A stretch of DNA of 64,000 nt from Pedobacter schmidteae (GTDB taxonomy: Bacteria > Bacteroidota > Bacteroidia > Sphingobacteriales > Sphingobacteriaceae). Below are positions 7,455 to 16,159 of this stretch, in pieces. The DNA is taken from positions 6,073,097-6,137,096 of the forward strand of contig NZ_LS999839.1 of NCBI RefSeq assembly GCF_900564155.1, given 5' to 3'. The notes below the pieces were generated by a model. It was given only the letters and a program-made list of their open reading frames with translations, was not told the DNA's origin and did no database searches. Positions within the stretch are counted from its first letter, which is position 1, and each line of letters opens with the position of its first letter. The translations under genes and the position numbers were made by a program.

Positions 7455-10343
7455 ATGAAGAATCTGTTACTTACTATTTTATTTTGTCTGTCTGTAATTT
7501 TTATAAAAGGACAAAATCCTATTGGCCTGCCAAATATTGGGAATTACAGCAATACAGTATATAAAGGGGGAATACAAAATTGGGATATACAGCAGGACAA
7601 GCGCGGCGTGATGTATTTCGCAAATAATGAAGGCCTGTTGACCTTTAACGGCAACTACTGGAAACTACATCCGCTTCCTAATAAGACCATCATACGGTCC
7701 GTTAAAATAGATGCCATGGGAAAAATATTCGTGGGCGGGCAAGATGAGTTCGGCTATTTTTATCCGGACCAAAACGGAGTACTCCGGTACCATTCGTTGA
7801 AATCCCTGATTCCCGAGCCCTACCGACAATTTTCTGATATATGGGACATTGTCATTTCAAATGATCAGGTATTCTTCAGAACAGTAGAGAAAATCTTTCA
7901 GCTAAAAGACAACACCATAAAAGTTTACCCTTCCGAAGAAATATGGGACTTTTTAGGCAAATCTAGCGATCAGGTTTACGCACAGATACGAGGTAAAGGG
8001 CTTTTGTCATTCAAAAACGGAACCTGGCAAATCATCAACAACGGAGCAATACTTAAATACAGTACCATCACCTCAATCTTAAATTACGACACGACCGCTT
8101 TATTTATCACCACATTAAAGAACGGGATCTTTCTGTTTAACGGTAACACGCTGACAAAAATCGAGAGTAAGGCAGAACCGATCTTCAAAAATGACCGGAT
8201 TTTTTGCGCCACAAAACTAAACAATGAACAATTCGCATTGGGCACTACTTCTGCCGCCTGCATCATTATCGACAAACAGGGAAACGTGCTTCAGAAGTTC
8301 TCTTATGATGAAGGCTTGCAGAAAAACAACATCAGGAGCCTGTTTATTGATCGGGACCAGAATTTATGGCTCGGCTTAGATGACGGCATTGACTATATCG
8401 CCTACAACAGTCCGATCAGACAAATTTTCCCTGACAAAAATAAGCAAGTAACAGGGTACGCCGCGCGCATTTTTAACAATACACTCTACCTGGGAACTTC
8501 AAATGGCTTATTTTACAGTCCGCTTACCCCCGGTATCAAAGACATCAGCTATTCTAAAAACAACTTTGCTGAAGTAAACAATACCAAAGGGCAGGTATGG
8601 AGTTTAAATGAAATCAACCAACAACTCCTCCTCGGACATGAAGATGGTGCTTTTACAGTTTCAAAATCAGAAGCCCAACCGATTTATAACAATATAGGAA
8701 CCTGGTTATTTGACCCCGTATCTTCTCTGTATCCCGCTCCCGCATTAATTACCGGCACTTATAACGGACTACACCTCATCAACTTTCAAAATTCAAGATT
8801 CATTGATCAGGGCGACATTAAAGGTCTTAATCAACCCTTAAGGTTCTTATACTATGATCAAAGTACAAATACCGTATGGTCTTCTCATCCTTACCGGGGT
8901 GTTTATCAACTGCAACTGACCGCAGACAAAAAAAGTATCAAAGAGCCACGGTTGTTTACTAAAAATCAAGGATTACCTTCAACCTTAAACAACTTTGTCT
9001 ACCATATTAAAAACAGAATCGCCTTCGCCACAGAAAATGGGATTTATGAGTTCAACGACAAGCGCAACACTTTCAGCCCCTCAACTTTCTTTAAACCCAT
9101 CTTTCAGAACAAGCCCGTTCGCTACCTCAAAGAAGACAATGACGGAAACATCTGGTTTGTCAGCAACAATGAACTGGGAGTTGTCGATTTCAAAAACAAA
9201 ACCAATAACAAACCCTTTAGCATTGTCTACTTCCCTGAACTCACTTCAAAGCTGGTCGCCGGGTTTGAAAACGTATACCCCTACAACCAGGAAAATATAT
9301 TTATCGGCGCAAATAAGGGTACTTATCACATCAACTATACCAGATACACACATAACATAAAAAAGCTGAATGTGTTACTCACAGAGGTAAAGCTTATCGG
9401 TAAAAAAGACAGTATCATCTATGGCGGCTACCCTAACGGCACTCAAAAAACAGATAAAACCAGTATTGAAAACAGCCTAAATTCTCTACATTTCGAATTC
9501 TCTTCTACCCTGTTCGAACAACAAAATAATATTGAATTTAGTTATTTCCTCGAAGGATTTGATAAAGAATGGTCAGCATGGTCAGCAAAAAGTGAAAAAG
9601 ACTATACGAATCTACCTTACGGAACTTTCACCTTCAAAGTCAAGTCGAGAAACAACCTTGGAAGTGAAACCACTCCAGAAAATTATATTTTCACCATTTT
9701 ACCTGCCTGGTACCAAACTAACGTTGCCTACCTTATTTATGTTATACTTACCGGTATCTTTCTGTACCTGCTTATTAAATGGCAGACAAAGAAACACATT
9801 AAGGCACAGCAAAGAATGAAACAGCTCCACTTGCTGGACATCAAAAAATCAGAGACTGAAATCATTCAGCTAAAAAATGATAAGCTCGAAAATGAAGTCA
9901 ACTTTAAAAATAAAGAATTAGCTATTACTACCATGCACCTGGCGCAGCGGGGAAAACTGTTACTCAGGATAAAAGAAGACCTATACGCCTTACAGAAACC
10001 TGAAAATGAAGAGCAATACGCACAAAAAATAAAAGGCTTACTTAAATTACTGGATGAAACGGAAAAAAATGACGCAGACTGGAGTCAATTTGCTTTACAT
10101 TTTGATCAGGTACACAATAACTTTTTAAGTACACTTAAACAGCAGTTCCCGAACCTGAGCCAGAATGACCTTAAAATGTCTGCATACCTCAAAATGAACT
10201 TATCCTCAAAAGAGATAGCCCAACTTATGGGTATCACTATCAGGGGCGTTGAAGTAGGACGCTACAGGTTAAGAAAAAAATTAAACATCACTTCCGAAAT
10301 CAATCTGTTTGATTATTTACTGCAAATCACGAGTTTAAAATAA
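7455..10343 (+). CDS. Membrane sensor/transcription regulator with propeller, triple-tyrosine domain and LuxR-type HTH
   Basis: A 962-residue protein with a signal peptide, then a large periplasmic region of two-component-regulator propeller repeats (for example DIQQDKRGVMYFANNEGLL, SLFIDRDQNLWLGLDDGID, YLKEDNDGNIWFVS). A triple-tyrosine (Y_Y_Y) beta domain follows at about 690-755, then one membrane span near 765-785 and a cytoplasmic coiled coil (about 795-850). A C-terminal HTH ends the protein (LSQNDLKMSAYLKMNLSSKEIAQLMGITIRGVEVGRYRLRKKL). No histidine kinase or receiver domain is present, so it should sense outside and bind DNA inside in one chain. It is divergent from the SusC-SusD-GH16 genes and probably induces them when a breakdown sugar binds. 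Confidence 0.87.
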   Translation: MKNLLLTILFCLSVIFIKGQNPIGLPNIGNYSNTVYKGGIQNWDIQQDKRGVMYFANNEGLLTFNGNYWKLHPLPNKTIIRSVKIDAMGKIFVGGQDEFGYFYPDQNGVLRYHSLKSLIPEPYRQFSDIWDIVISNDQVFFRTVEKIFQLKDNTIKVYPSEEIWDFLGKSSDQVYAQIRGKGLLSFKNGTWQIINNGAILKYSTITSILNYDTTALFITTLKNGIFLFNGNTLTKIESKAEPIFKNDRIFCATKLNNEQFALGTTSAACIIIDKQGNVLQKFSYDEGLQKNNIRSLFIDRDQNLWLGLDDGIDYIAYNSPIRQIFPDKNKQVTGYAARIFNNTLYLGTSNGLFYSPLTPGIKDISYSKNNFAEVNNTKGQVWSLNEINQQLLLGHEDGAFTVSKSEAQPIYNNIGTWLFDPVSSLYPAPALITGTYNGLHLINFQNSRFIDQGDIKGLNQPLRFLYYDQSTNTVWSSHPYRGVYQLQLTADKKSIKEPRLFTKNQGLPSTLNNFVYHIKNRIAFATENGIYEFNDKRNTFSPSTFFKPIFQNKPVRYLKEDNDGNIWFVSNNELGVVDFKNKTNNKPFSIVYFPELTSKLVAGFENVYPYNQENIFIGANKGTYHINYTRYTHNIKKLNVLLTEVKLIGKKDSIIYGGYPNGTQKTDKTSIENSLNSLHFEFSSTLFEQQNNIEFSYFLEGFDKEWSAWSAKSEKDYTNLPYGTFTFKVKSRNNLGSETTPENYIFTILPAWYQTNVAYLIYVILTGIFLYLLIKWQTKKHIKAQQRMKQLHLLDIKKSETEIIQLKNDKLENEVNFKNKELAITTMHLAQRGKLLLRIKEDLYALQKPENEEQYAQKIKGLLKLLDETEKNDADWSQFALHFDQVHNNFLSTLKQQFPNLSQNDLKMSAYLKMNLSSKEIAQLMGITIRGVEVGRYRLRKKLNITSEINLFDYLLQITSLK

Positions 10344-10344
10344 G

Positions 10345-10890
10345 TCACTTATCCACCCGCATCGCTTCCAGCTCGGCAAGGTATTTGGTCAAAGCAGCTT
10401 TATAAGTCAAGTTTTCTGTTGCTTTGCCGACTAAAAAATCTTTAAAATCATCAAGATCAGTGGCCGTAAAGCCCATTCTCACAAAAAGCTCCTTATCAGT
10501 ATCCCAATTGTTTAGGTTCACTTTTTTTGTGGCCATCTCCTTATACAGCAGCAAGCCCTTTATAAAATCCTTATAAGCGATTGTTTTTTTAAATTCTGCA
10601 AAATAATCTATCAACGTTCTGTAGGTTGCCCGCTTCCCTAACCTTACCTGGTCAAGCATCAGGGCACCCAGCATAGCTCCTTTAAAAAACACACTGTCGA
10701 CAGCCTCAAAATTACCGCAGTGTTTCAGTATGGCAATATCGCGCTTCAGCAAACTATCTCCTGCTGCCGGTTTATGCCTTACAAAATAAGGCTCAGTATC
10801 CAGTACCTTTTCACAATCAATTACCTCTTGCGCTACTACACTATAGGAGAAGAAAAGGAATACAACAAAAAACATTCGTTTCAAACACAT
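10345..10890 (-). CDS. Secreted hypothetical protein
   Basis: A 181-residue protein with a clear signal peptide (MCLKRMFFVVFLFFSYSVVA, cleaved near AQE) and a mature part of about 160 residues rich in helices and charged residues (VIDCEKVLDTEPYFV, KDFIKGLLLYKEMATK, FTATDLDDFKDFLVGKA). It has two cysteines in the mature part (in DCEK and KHCGNFE), which could form a disulfide. No family was recognised. Translation may start at the ATG at 10890 or at the second ATG five codons later. It ends two bases from the stop of the divergent-side regulator, so the two genes converge. Function unknown. Confidence 0.7.
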   Translation of the reverse strand: MCLKRMFFVVFLFFSYSVVAQEVIDCEKVLDTEPYFVRHKPAAGDSLLKRDIAILKHCGNFEAVDSVFFKGAMLGALMLDQVRLGKRATYRTLIDYFAEFKKTIAYKDFIKGLLLYKEMATKKVNLNNWDTDKELFVRMGFTATDLDDFKDFLVGKATENLTYKAALTKYLAELEAMRVDK

Positions 10891-10930
10891 ACCTGATACT
10901 GGATTTGAGGCAAAGATACAAGCTTAGCCC

Positions 10931-10961
10931 ATAAAAAAAGCTGCCTTTTTCAGAAGGCAGC
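10931..10961 (-). terminator. Terminator of the OmpA-like gene
   Basis: An 8-bp perfect stem, GCTGCCTT (10940-10947) and AAGGCAGC (10954-10961), with a 6-base loop, followed on the minus strand by seven T residues. It lies 20 bases after the OmpA-like stop codon and reads in that gene's direction. Confidence 0.8.
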
Positions 10962-10983
10962 CTCTATCAATATTTTAATCAAT

Positions 10984-11511
10984 TTAATTGCGTTTTACTT
11001 CAACCCTTCGGTTCAGTATCCTACCCTCTTCTGTGTCGTTCGACTCAGCAGGTTGGGTGGCACCATATCCTTTTATTGACAAATTAGCTGAACTTACCCC
11101 CGCATTTTGAAGGTACAATTTCACTGAATTTGCGCGGTCAACAGACAATGACATATTGTGCGCCGTAGAACCTTCAATAGAAGAGTGTCCATTCAGCACA
11201 AACTTTACAGATGGATCTTTTTTCATTTCTGCAGCTATTCTGTCAAGCACAGCAAAAGATTCAGTTTTCAACACACCTGAATTAAACTCAAACTGCACGT
11301 TGCTGAAGTTGTAGTTTGGTTTTTCTGCTACCGGAGCAGGCTCAGGTTTTGGTGCCGGTGCGGGCTCAGGTTTCTTTTCCTCCACAGGTGGCGCAGGCTT
11401 CTCGGCCACAGGTGTTGGCTTAGCAATTACTTTTTTTGTTTTACAAGATTGCATCGAGATCGTAAACAGGCCAACAGCGGCCAATAATAAACTGGTTCTT
11501 AAAAGTTTCAT
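10984..11511 (-). CDS. OmpA-family lipoprotein (Pal-like peptidoglycan-binding)
   Basis: A 175-residue lipoprotein. The lipobox ends at C23 (ISMQSCKTKK), a long Pro/Ala/Glu/Lys linker follows (about 35-70), and the C-terminal domain is OmpA-like: FSNVQFEFNSGVL, VKFVLNGHSSIEGSTAHNMSLSVDRANSVKLYL, and RILNRRVEV. The Asp and Arg positions that bind diaminopimelate in this fold appear as D in SVDRA and the R in NRRVEV. It should tether the outer membrane to peptidoglycan. No beta-barrel is present. It has its own terminator and appears monocistronic. The first D of the usual GHTD motif is replaced (GHSSIEGS), which is common in such lipoproteins. Confidence 0.88.
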   Translation of the reverse strand: MKLLRTSLLLAAVGLFTISMQSCKTKKVIAKPTPVAEKPAPPVEEKKPEPAPAPKPEPAPVAEKPNYNFSNVQFEFNSGVLKTESFAVLDRIAAEMKKDPSVKFVLNGHSSIEGSTAHNMSLSVDRANSVKLYLQNAGVSSANLSIKGYGATQPAESNDTEEGRILNRRVEVKRN

Positions 11512-11657
11512 TTGTTTTTTTTATTTGTGTTCGTAATGATAAAAAATAAGTATCAGATCTTAAAAAGAATACCATTTTAAAACGAAGGTTTTACACAAAT
11601 AGTCTTAATGACGTTCAAGAGTTCTCCATTTCATCTCTTCAATGCCACGCGCAAACT

Positions 11658-12809
11658 TTATTTACCCTGTTTTTCATTGTCCAACAATTCTGAAATTTTA
11701 CGTTCTAAAGCATCCCCTCTTAGGTTTTTCGCCACAATCTTTCCATCCGGACTGATCAGAAAATTTGTAGGTATTGTTTTCACATGATATTTTAATGCTA
11801 CGTCATTATTGCCCCCCTTCAGATCTGAGACCTGAGTCCAGTCTAAACCATCTTCCTTTATCGCTTTAATCCAGGCCGCTTTTTGTCCAGGATTATCCAA
11901 AGACACCCCCAACACAGTAAGCTTTTTGCTTTTATACTTATTGTATACCTTCACTACATTTGGATTTTCGGCCCGACAAGGACCACACCAGGAAGCCCAG
12001 AAGTCCAACAACACATACTTACCTTTAAAATCAGATAACTTAACCGGCTTGCCATTTACATCCGTTTGGGTAAATTCAATAGCGGGCTGCCCAGGTGTCA
12101 GCAATTTAACCGCATTTATATCTGCCTCAATCTTCTTACCAAATTCTGTTGCTTTTAAACGTGACGAGAATTTATTGAACTCCTGAAGTGCATGATCCGG
12201 ATCAGCTTCTGGTTTTACCGTACTTTTAAACAAAATCAGACTGTAAAGCGCGTCGGGATTGTTACGTATAAAGTTTGGATGAATTTGCTCGGTCTCTTTT
12301 TGAAGTACTTTTAGCTGTGCATTAAAGCCCTCAGTATAGGCCGAATCCTTTAATTGTTGGGCAGTTCCCGATTTGTACCGGGCCATAATCTCATTGGCTC
12401 TAACCTGAATCTGCGCATTTATAGCCTTACATCTGGCCACATCATCATTCACAGCAGAGCCACTTACCAACGCCTGACTTACCAGCTCACTATTGGAGAC
12501 TACTTCTGTCATACCCGGTTCCAGGTAAAATTCCAGAATGTCTGAAGGCTTTCGTTTCGAATTCGTTTCAGTAGCAATATTACTTTTGATTTTAATATAG
12601 CCTTGCGCTACATCGGTCACTGTACCATTGAAAGTAAAAGTACCCTGGCTTAAAACTGCGGAGTCTATTTTATTTATTCCATTTTCGCGGTAATAGAGAA
12701 ATGCCTTTGCAGGGACTGCACTAGAAGCAAGGCGGCCTTTAATGCTAAACTTTTGCTGGGCCATCGATACAAATGGGAACAAGCTTAAGAGGAGAAAAAC
12801 TCTTTTCAT
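11658..12809 (-). CDS. TlpA-family thiol-disulfide oxidoreductase with N-terminal DUF4369
   Basis: A 383-residue exported protein: signal peptide (to about residue 17, SMAQQ), a DUF4369-like beta domain (FSIKGRL..., about 20-120), a helical linker, and a C-terminal TlpA-like thioredoxin domain with active site WCGPC at 274-278 and cis-proline loop TIPTN. Proteins of this type catalyse disulfide reduction or exchange in the periplasm; the substrate is unknown. It is transcribed alone, away from the LEA14-like gene. A promoter with the same two boxes as the sigma/FecR operon lies 24 bases before its ATG, which places it in the inferred ECF regulon. Confidence 0.9.
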   Translation of the reverse strand: MKRVFLLLSLFPFVSMAQQKFSIKGRLASSAVPAKAFLYYRENGINKIDSAVLSQGTFTFNGTVTDVAQGYIKIKSNIATETNSKRKPSDILEFYLEPGMTEVVSNSELVSQALVSGSAVNDDVARCKAINAQIQVRANEIMARYKSGTAQQLKDSAYTEGFNAQLKVLQKETEQIHPNFIRNNPDALYSLILFKSTVKPEADPDHALQEFNKFSSRLKATEFGKKIEADINAVKLLTPGQPAIEFTQTDVNGKPVKLSDFKGKYVLLDFWASWCGPCRAENPNVVKVYNKYKSKKLTVLGVSLDNPGQKAAWIKAIKEDGLDWTQVSDLKGGNNDVALKYHVKTIPTNFLISPDGKIVAKNLRGDALERKISELLDNEKQGK

Positions 12810-12833
12810 ATAGATTTGGGGTTTAGTTATAGA

Positions 12834-12866
12834 CTATAAGGCATGTCGAGGTAAAAAAAGGGTGAA
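12834..12866 (-). promoter_or_regulatory. Candidate ECF sigma promoter of the TlpA gene (leftward)
   Basis: On the minus strand the 12-mer TTCACCCTTTTT (12866-12855) is followed by GCCTTATAG (12842-12834), with exactly 17 bases between CACCC and GCC. The TlpA start codon is 24 bases beyond. The same 12-mer, spacing and GCCT box occur at three other sites in this window. It forms one half of a divergent pair. Confidence 0.72.
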
Positions 12867-12895
12867 CAGAAATAAAAATATCTTTCACCCTTTTT
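12855..12895. repeat. Inverted repeat joining two divergent ECF promoters
   Basis: Perfect 12-bp arms, AAAAAGGGTGAA (12855-12866) and TTCACCCTTTTT (12884-12895), flank a 17-base AT-rich centre. Each arm is the -35 element of an outward-facing promoter, so the repeat arises from back-to-back promoters rather than from a terminator: no gene ends here. Confidence 0.75.
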
Positions 12896-12916
12896 ACAAA
12901 GCACGATGCCTATGCT
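12884..12916 (+). promoter_or_regulatory. Candidate ECF sigma promoter of the LEA14-like gene (rightward)
   Basis: TTCACCCTTTTT (12884-12895) is followed by GCCTATGCT (12908-12916), with exactly 17 bases between CACCC and GCC. The ATG of the LEA14-like gene is 15 bases further on. This is the plus-strand partner of the leftward TlpA promoter. Confidence 0.68.
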
Positions 12917-12931
12917 TACTAAAACCTATAC

Positions 12932-13393
12932 ATGACATTAAACAAAAAAAAACTGGCACTGGCATTTTTCCCGGCGCTACTGGCATGCAGTCCATTCAAA
13001 AATCCCGAATTCAGAATGTCCCGGATCCTTGATGTTGAAGTACTTAAATGGGAAGGCAGCAGTCCAACTATCAGAACCAAAGCCATCTGCTACAATCAGA
13101 ACCGTTTTGGTTTTACCTTTAAAGGAGGCGAGGCGACCATTTATCTGGATACCTTAAAACTTGGAACCGCAAAAATTGATACAACTTTTTTTGTACCTGC
13201 TCATTCGGAGTTCAGGGTTCCCGCATATCTAAAAATTGATATGGCCTACTTGTCCAATCACGGTTTAAGACTCGACAGCACTATAGTTACCCTTAAGGGA
13301 AAGTTCAAAGGAAGTGCTGCCGGAATCTCAAAAACACTAGATATCAGTTACAAAGGTGAGCATGATATCAATCTGATCATGAAGCCGTTTTAA
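12932..13393 (+). CDS. LEA14-like (WHy domain) lipoprotein
   Basis: A 153-residue lipoprotein with a lipobox LLAC (C19) and one beta-sandwich domain. The alternating pattern (RILDVEVLKWEGSSPTIRTKAICYNQNRFGFTFKGGEATIYLDTLKLG, then FVPAHSEFRVPAYLKIDM) matches the WHy/LEA type 2 domain: a conserved N in an early strand, a short strand giving the inner 'level', and a late strand set against the membrane-distal face. The role of bacterial members is unclear; stress protection is suggested. It is the only rightward gene of the inferred ECF regulon and converges with the double-TlpA gene, with only five bases between the two stop codons. Confidence 0.72.
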   Translation: MTLNKKKLALAFFPALLACSPFKNPEFRMSRILDVEVLKWEGSSPTIRTKAICYNQNRFGFTFKGGEATIYLDTLKLGTAKIDTTFFVPAHSEFRVPAYLKIDMAYLSNHGLRLDSTIVTLKGKFKGSAAGISKTLDISYKGEHDINLIMKPF

Positions 13394-13398
13394 AATCA

Positions 13399-15306
13399 TT
13401 ATTTATCCAGCAGTTTCTTTATCAATACATCCATTTCGTCACTTAATCCTGATGACACCCTCATCAGGATTTTCCCATGATGATCCAGCAACAATTTGGT
13501 TGGATACCCGGTAATGCCATAAGCTTTAACAATATCAGGAGCTCCCGATCCCTCATCGTTTAGCACATGAACCCAATTGGCATCGTCTTTTTTTATTGCA
13601 GCAAGCCAGGCTCGCTTTGCTCTTTCAAGATCAGCTCCCTTTTCATTTGCAACGGCTACAATTTCCAAACCTTTGGATTTATACTGCGCATACAATTCCC
13701 TTAAATGAGGATGTGTTTGCCTGCAGGGCACGCACCAACTTCCCCAGAAATCGAGCAGCACCAGTTTACCGCGATAATCGCTCAGTCTTATCGTTTTGCC
13801 GTATTGATCTTTACGTGTAAAGTCTGGCGCTTCCATTCCTGTTGGGGTCACCTTCATCCGACTTATTTTTTCCCTTATGGCTGCACCCAAAGCTGTATTT
13901 TTTAATCGTTCAGATAAAGTATCGTAAGCGGCCGCATAGCTATCAGCAGCGTATACACCATCAAGCTGGTTCAATTGAAATAAACTCAAAAACGAATCCG
14001 GATGCCCTGCAATAAAAACCTGTTTCATTTTAAGTTTCTGTTTATGAAGTGATACTCCCCTGGTGGATAACAATTCACGCAAAGCAATACTATCTTTAAT
14101 GATGTCCAGTTTTCCAATATCATTTGCCAATGCGCGTTCGCCAATATCTGTTTCCAGCATACTGTTTAACTTCTCAAAATCTTCTTTGAAACCGACTGCA
14201 TTCAGGTTTTCTTTTTCCAGGGCCTTCAATATATAACTATAGTTGAGGTCCGACAAAGGCACAATATCACCTGGATCGTCGTTCTTCACATTCGACGGCA
14301 ATATTTTATCTCTCATTAACGCAGCTTTGTGCTCGGAGTTTAGTATCACCCCATCAGGGCCAATCAAAAAACTGGCGGGGATCAGATTTACATCGTATAA
14401 TACTGCGGCCTGATTTTGGGCCTTTCCTAAATCTGCAACCTGCAACCATGGTACATTATCTTCTTCAATTGCCTTTAACCATGCCCCCTTTTCTTTATCC
14501 AAAGAAACTGCAAGAATCACAAATTTTCCAGTGGCATTTAAAGCATCATAAAGTCCTTTCAGCTTAGGTTGCAGGGCACGACATGGTTTACACCAGCTCG
14601 CCCAGAAATCAAGAAACACATATTTCCCCCTGAAATCGGAAAGCCGTACTAACCGCCCGTTCTGATCTGCCATTGCGAAATCCGGTGCAGGTTTGCCCGC
14701 ACGGATAGACAGCGAGGTTTTTATAGCAAGCCCCAGTTCTTTTCCCGCTTTTGTTTGTTTGAGGGCTTCCGATAATTCCTGGTAACTCTCGATAACCAGG
14801 TTATCTCTTCCTCCGATTTCAATCATCCAGTCCAGACTTACCCTGGAGGCAGGATGCCTGCGTACAAATCCGGACATGAGCATAGATTCTTCAACTGTGC
14901 CCTGTCCTTTTATACTTTTCATCAACCTTTGCTTTTCCTGGTTATCCAGATTTAACGCTGTGCCCCATACGCTGGCCTTAGCCAGCGTATCTTTTCCTTT
15001 TATCTGTATAATACCGGTTTCCAGATATACCGACTGTGAATCTACATATCCTGTTTCATCAAATTTTCCCTCATGGCCAAGTACCAGCGTACCCTGCAGC
15101 GGTTCTTTTACCAGCCCTGAAAATGTAAATACTCCGCCTTTTACCCGGCAGGAATCTTTCACCATCGTCTTGCCAACCTGGTAAAACAGATAGGCTTTAG
15201 CCTTTGGGGGGACATGATCTAGCCTGGCCTTAATCAGATATTTATGTTGCTGACAAAACCCGGTGAAGGGTAATGCCAGCAAAAACCATAAAACTATTTT
15301 TTTCAT
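13399..15306 (-). CDS. Double-thioredoxin TlpA-like protein (DUF4369 plus two TlpA domains)
   Basis: A 635-residue exported protein, about 250 residues longer than the other TlpA proteins here. After a signal peptide (to about residue 18) comes a DUF4369-like domain (HKYLIKARLDHVPPKAKAYL). A first TlpA domain follows with FWASWCKPCRALQP (about 235-250) and a proline loop LIPASF. A helical spacer leads to a second TlpA domain with FWGSWCVPCRQTHP (about 525-540) and a GYPTKL loop. Both CxxC pairs are intact, so both modules may be redox active. It is the last gene of the TlpA-SusC-SusD operon, six bases after the preceding lipoprotein. Its two-module design suggests electron relay or handling of two thiols; that is inference. 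Confidence 0.9.
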   Translation of the reverse strand: MKKIVLWFLLALPFTGFCQQHKYLIKARLDHVPPKAKAYLFYQVGKTMVKDSCRVKGGVFTFSGLVKEPLQGTLVLGHEGKFDETGYVDSQSVYLETGIIQIKGKDTLAKASVWGTALNLDNQEKQRLMKSIKGQGTVEESMLMSGFVRRHPASRVSLDWMIEIGGRDNLVIESYQELSEALKQTKAGKELGLAIKTSLSIRAGKPAPDFAMADQNGRLVRLSDFRGKYVFLDFWASWCKPCRALQPKLKGLYDALNATGKFVILAVSLDKEKGAWLKAIEEDNVPWLQVADLGKAQNQAAVLYDVNLIPASFLIGPDGVILNSEHKAALMRDKILPSNVKNDDPGDIVPLSDLNYSYILKALEKENLNAVGFKEDFEKLNSMLETDIGERALANDIGKLDIIKDSIALRELLSTRGVSLHKQKLKMKQVFIAGHPDSFLSLFQLNQLDGVYAADSYAAAYDTLSERLKNTALGAAIREKISRMKVTPTGMEAPDFTRKDQYGKTIRLSDYRGKLVLLDFWGSWCVPCRQTHPHLRELYAQYKSKGLEIVAVANEKGADLERAKRAWLAAIKKDDANWVHVLNDEGSGAPDIVKAYGITGYPTKLLLDHHGKILMRVSSGLSDEMDVLIKKLLDK

Positions 15307-15312
15307 GCTGAT

Positions 15313-16149
15313 CTATTTAACGATGGCCTGCAGATCTACACCATAGTTCTGCTTATAGTAATTCACAATGATGTTGTATTTCTGCCTGTACTTCCCTTTG
15401 GGGTCATTCTGTGGCAAAAACAGGCTCTGCTCCAGTTCTTGTTGAGTTTTAGATGTGATCACTTCAATAAAACCTAAAAAATCGTTGTAAGGAGTAGCAG
15501 CGTCATCGAAATCCGACATGAAAACACCGTACTGCGCTTTTGTCTGGCTTAACACATTAACATAATTTGTTGCCGTTAAAAAAGTCGGAGGGAACGGAAT
15601 TTTATCAAAACCAACAGCTTGGGCCCAGAATGCCTTGTGCAAATCACTTTTCATGATCTTTAATTCATCCGCTGTCATAGTTTCCAGACTGCTTCCAGCC
15701 CTGCCGAAAGCAAAATGACTCGAGGTATTTACACTGTTAACTGGATTGTCCAATGTATCCAGAAAAAGATCAACCTCTCTGATCCGCGAGGAAAGGATAA
15801 TTTTATAAGGCAAAGCAACCTTCAGAAAGCCTGTTGGATAAAAGCGAAACAGGTTTTTATCCAGTGCTTCCAGTGATTGCCCGATATAATTTTCGTCGCC
15901 CTGATCGGCTACATAAGGTATAGCGCTGGCGATATTCCATTCAAAATCCTGCTTGGTGAATTTATAAAGAATGTAACAACCATAGGTATTGTAAAAATCC
16001 AGGATCTTTTGGTCATAGGGATGGTTGCCCTGCGGCAATGTGAATGCCGGCTTCAGTTCATCGGGCTTTATATCGGCCTCTTTACTACAGCCTATAAAAA
16101 TTGATAGCAGTAAAATAAAAAGTGGGTACAATAATATTCTTGGTTTCAT
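15313..16149 (-). CDS. Zinc-metallohydrolase-like lipoprotein (TIGR04549/PF15890 type) with degenerate zinc motif
   Basis: A 278-residue lipoprotein (lipobox ending at C21, IFIGCSKE). The opening part (DQKILDFYNTYGCYILYKFTKQDFEWN) resembles the substrate-import-associated zinc metallohydrolase lipoproteins that sit beside SusC/SusD genes. Where that family has HExxH, this protein reads HKAFWA (171-176): the first His is kept but the catalytic Glu and second His are missing. The downstream acidic motif is NDFLGFIEV (222-230). It lies between susD and the double-TlpA gene with gaps of 10 and 6 bases. I infer a non-catalytic accessory, perhaps a ligand-binding part of the import complex. The family assignment is from memory of the pattern, not from a search. 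Confidence 0.7.
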   Translation of the reverse strand: MKPRILLYPLFILLLSIFIGCSKEADIKPDELKPAFTLPQGNHPYDQKILDFYNTYGCYILYKFTKQDFEWNIASAIPYVADQGDENYIGQSLEALDKNLFRFYPTGFLKVALPYKIILSSRIREVDLFLDTLDNPVNSVNTSSHFAFGRAGSSLETMTADELKIMKSDLHKAFWAQAVGFDKIPFPPTFLTATNYVNVLSQTKAQYGVFMSDFDDAATPYNDFLGFIEVITSKTQQELEQSLFLPQNDPKGKYRQKYNIIVNYYKQNYGVDLQAIVK

Positions 16150-16159
16150 ATTAGTCGGA

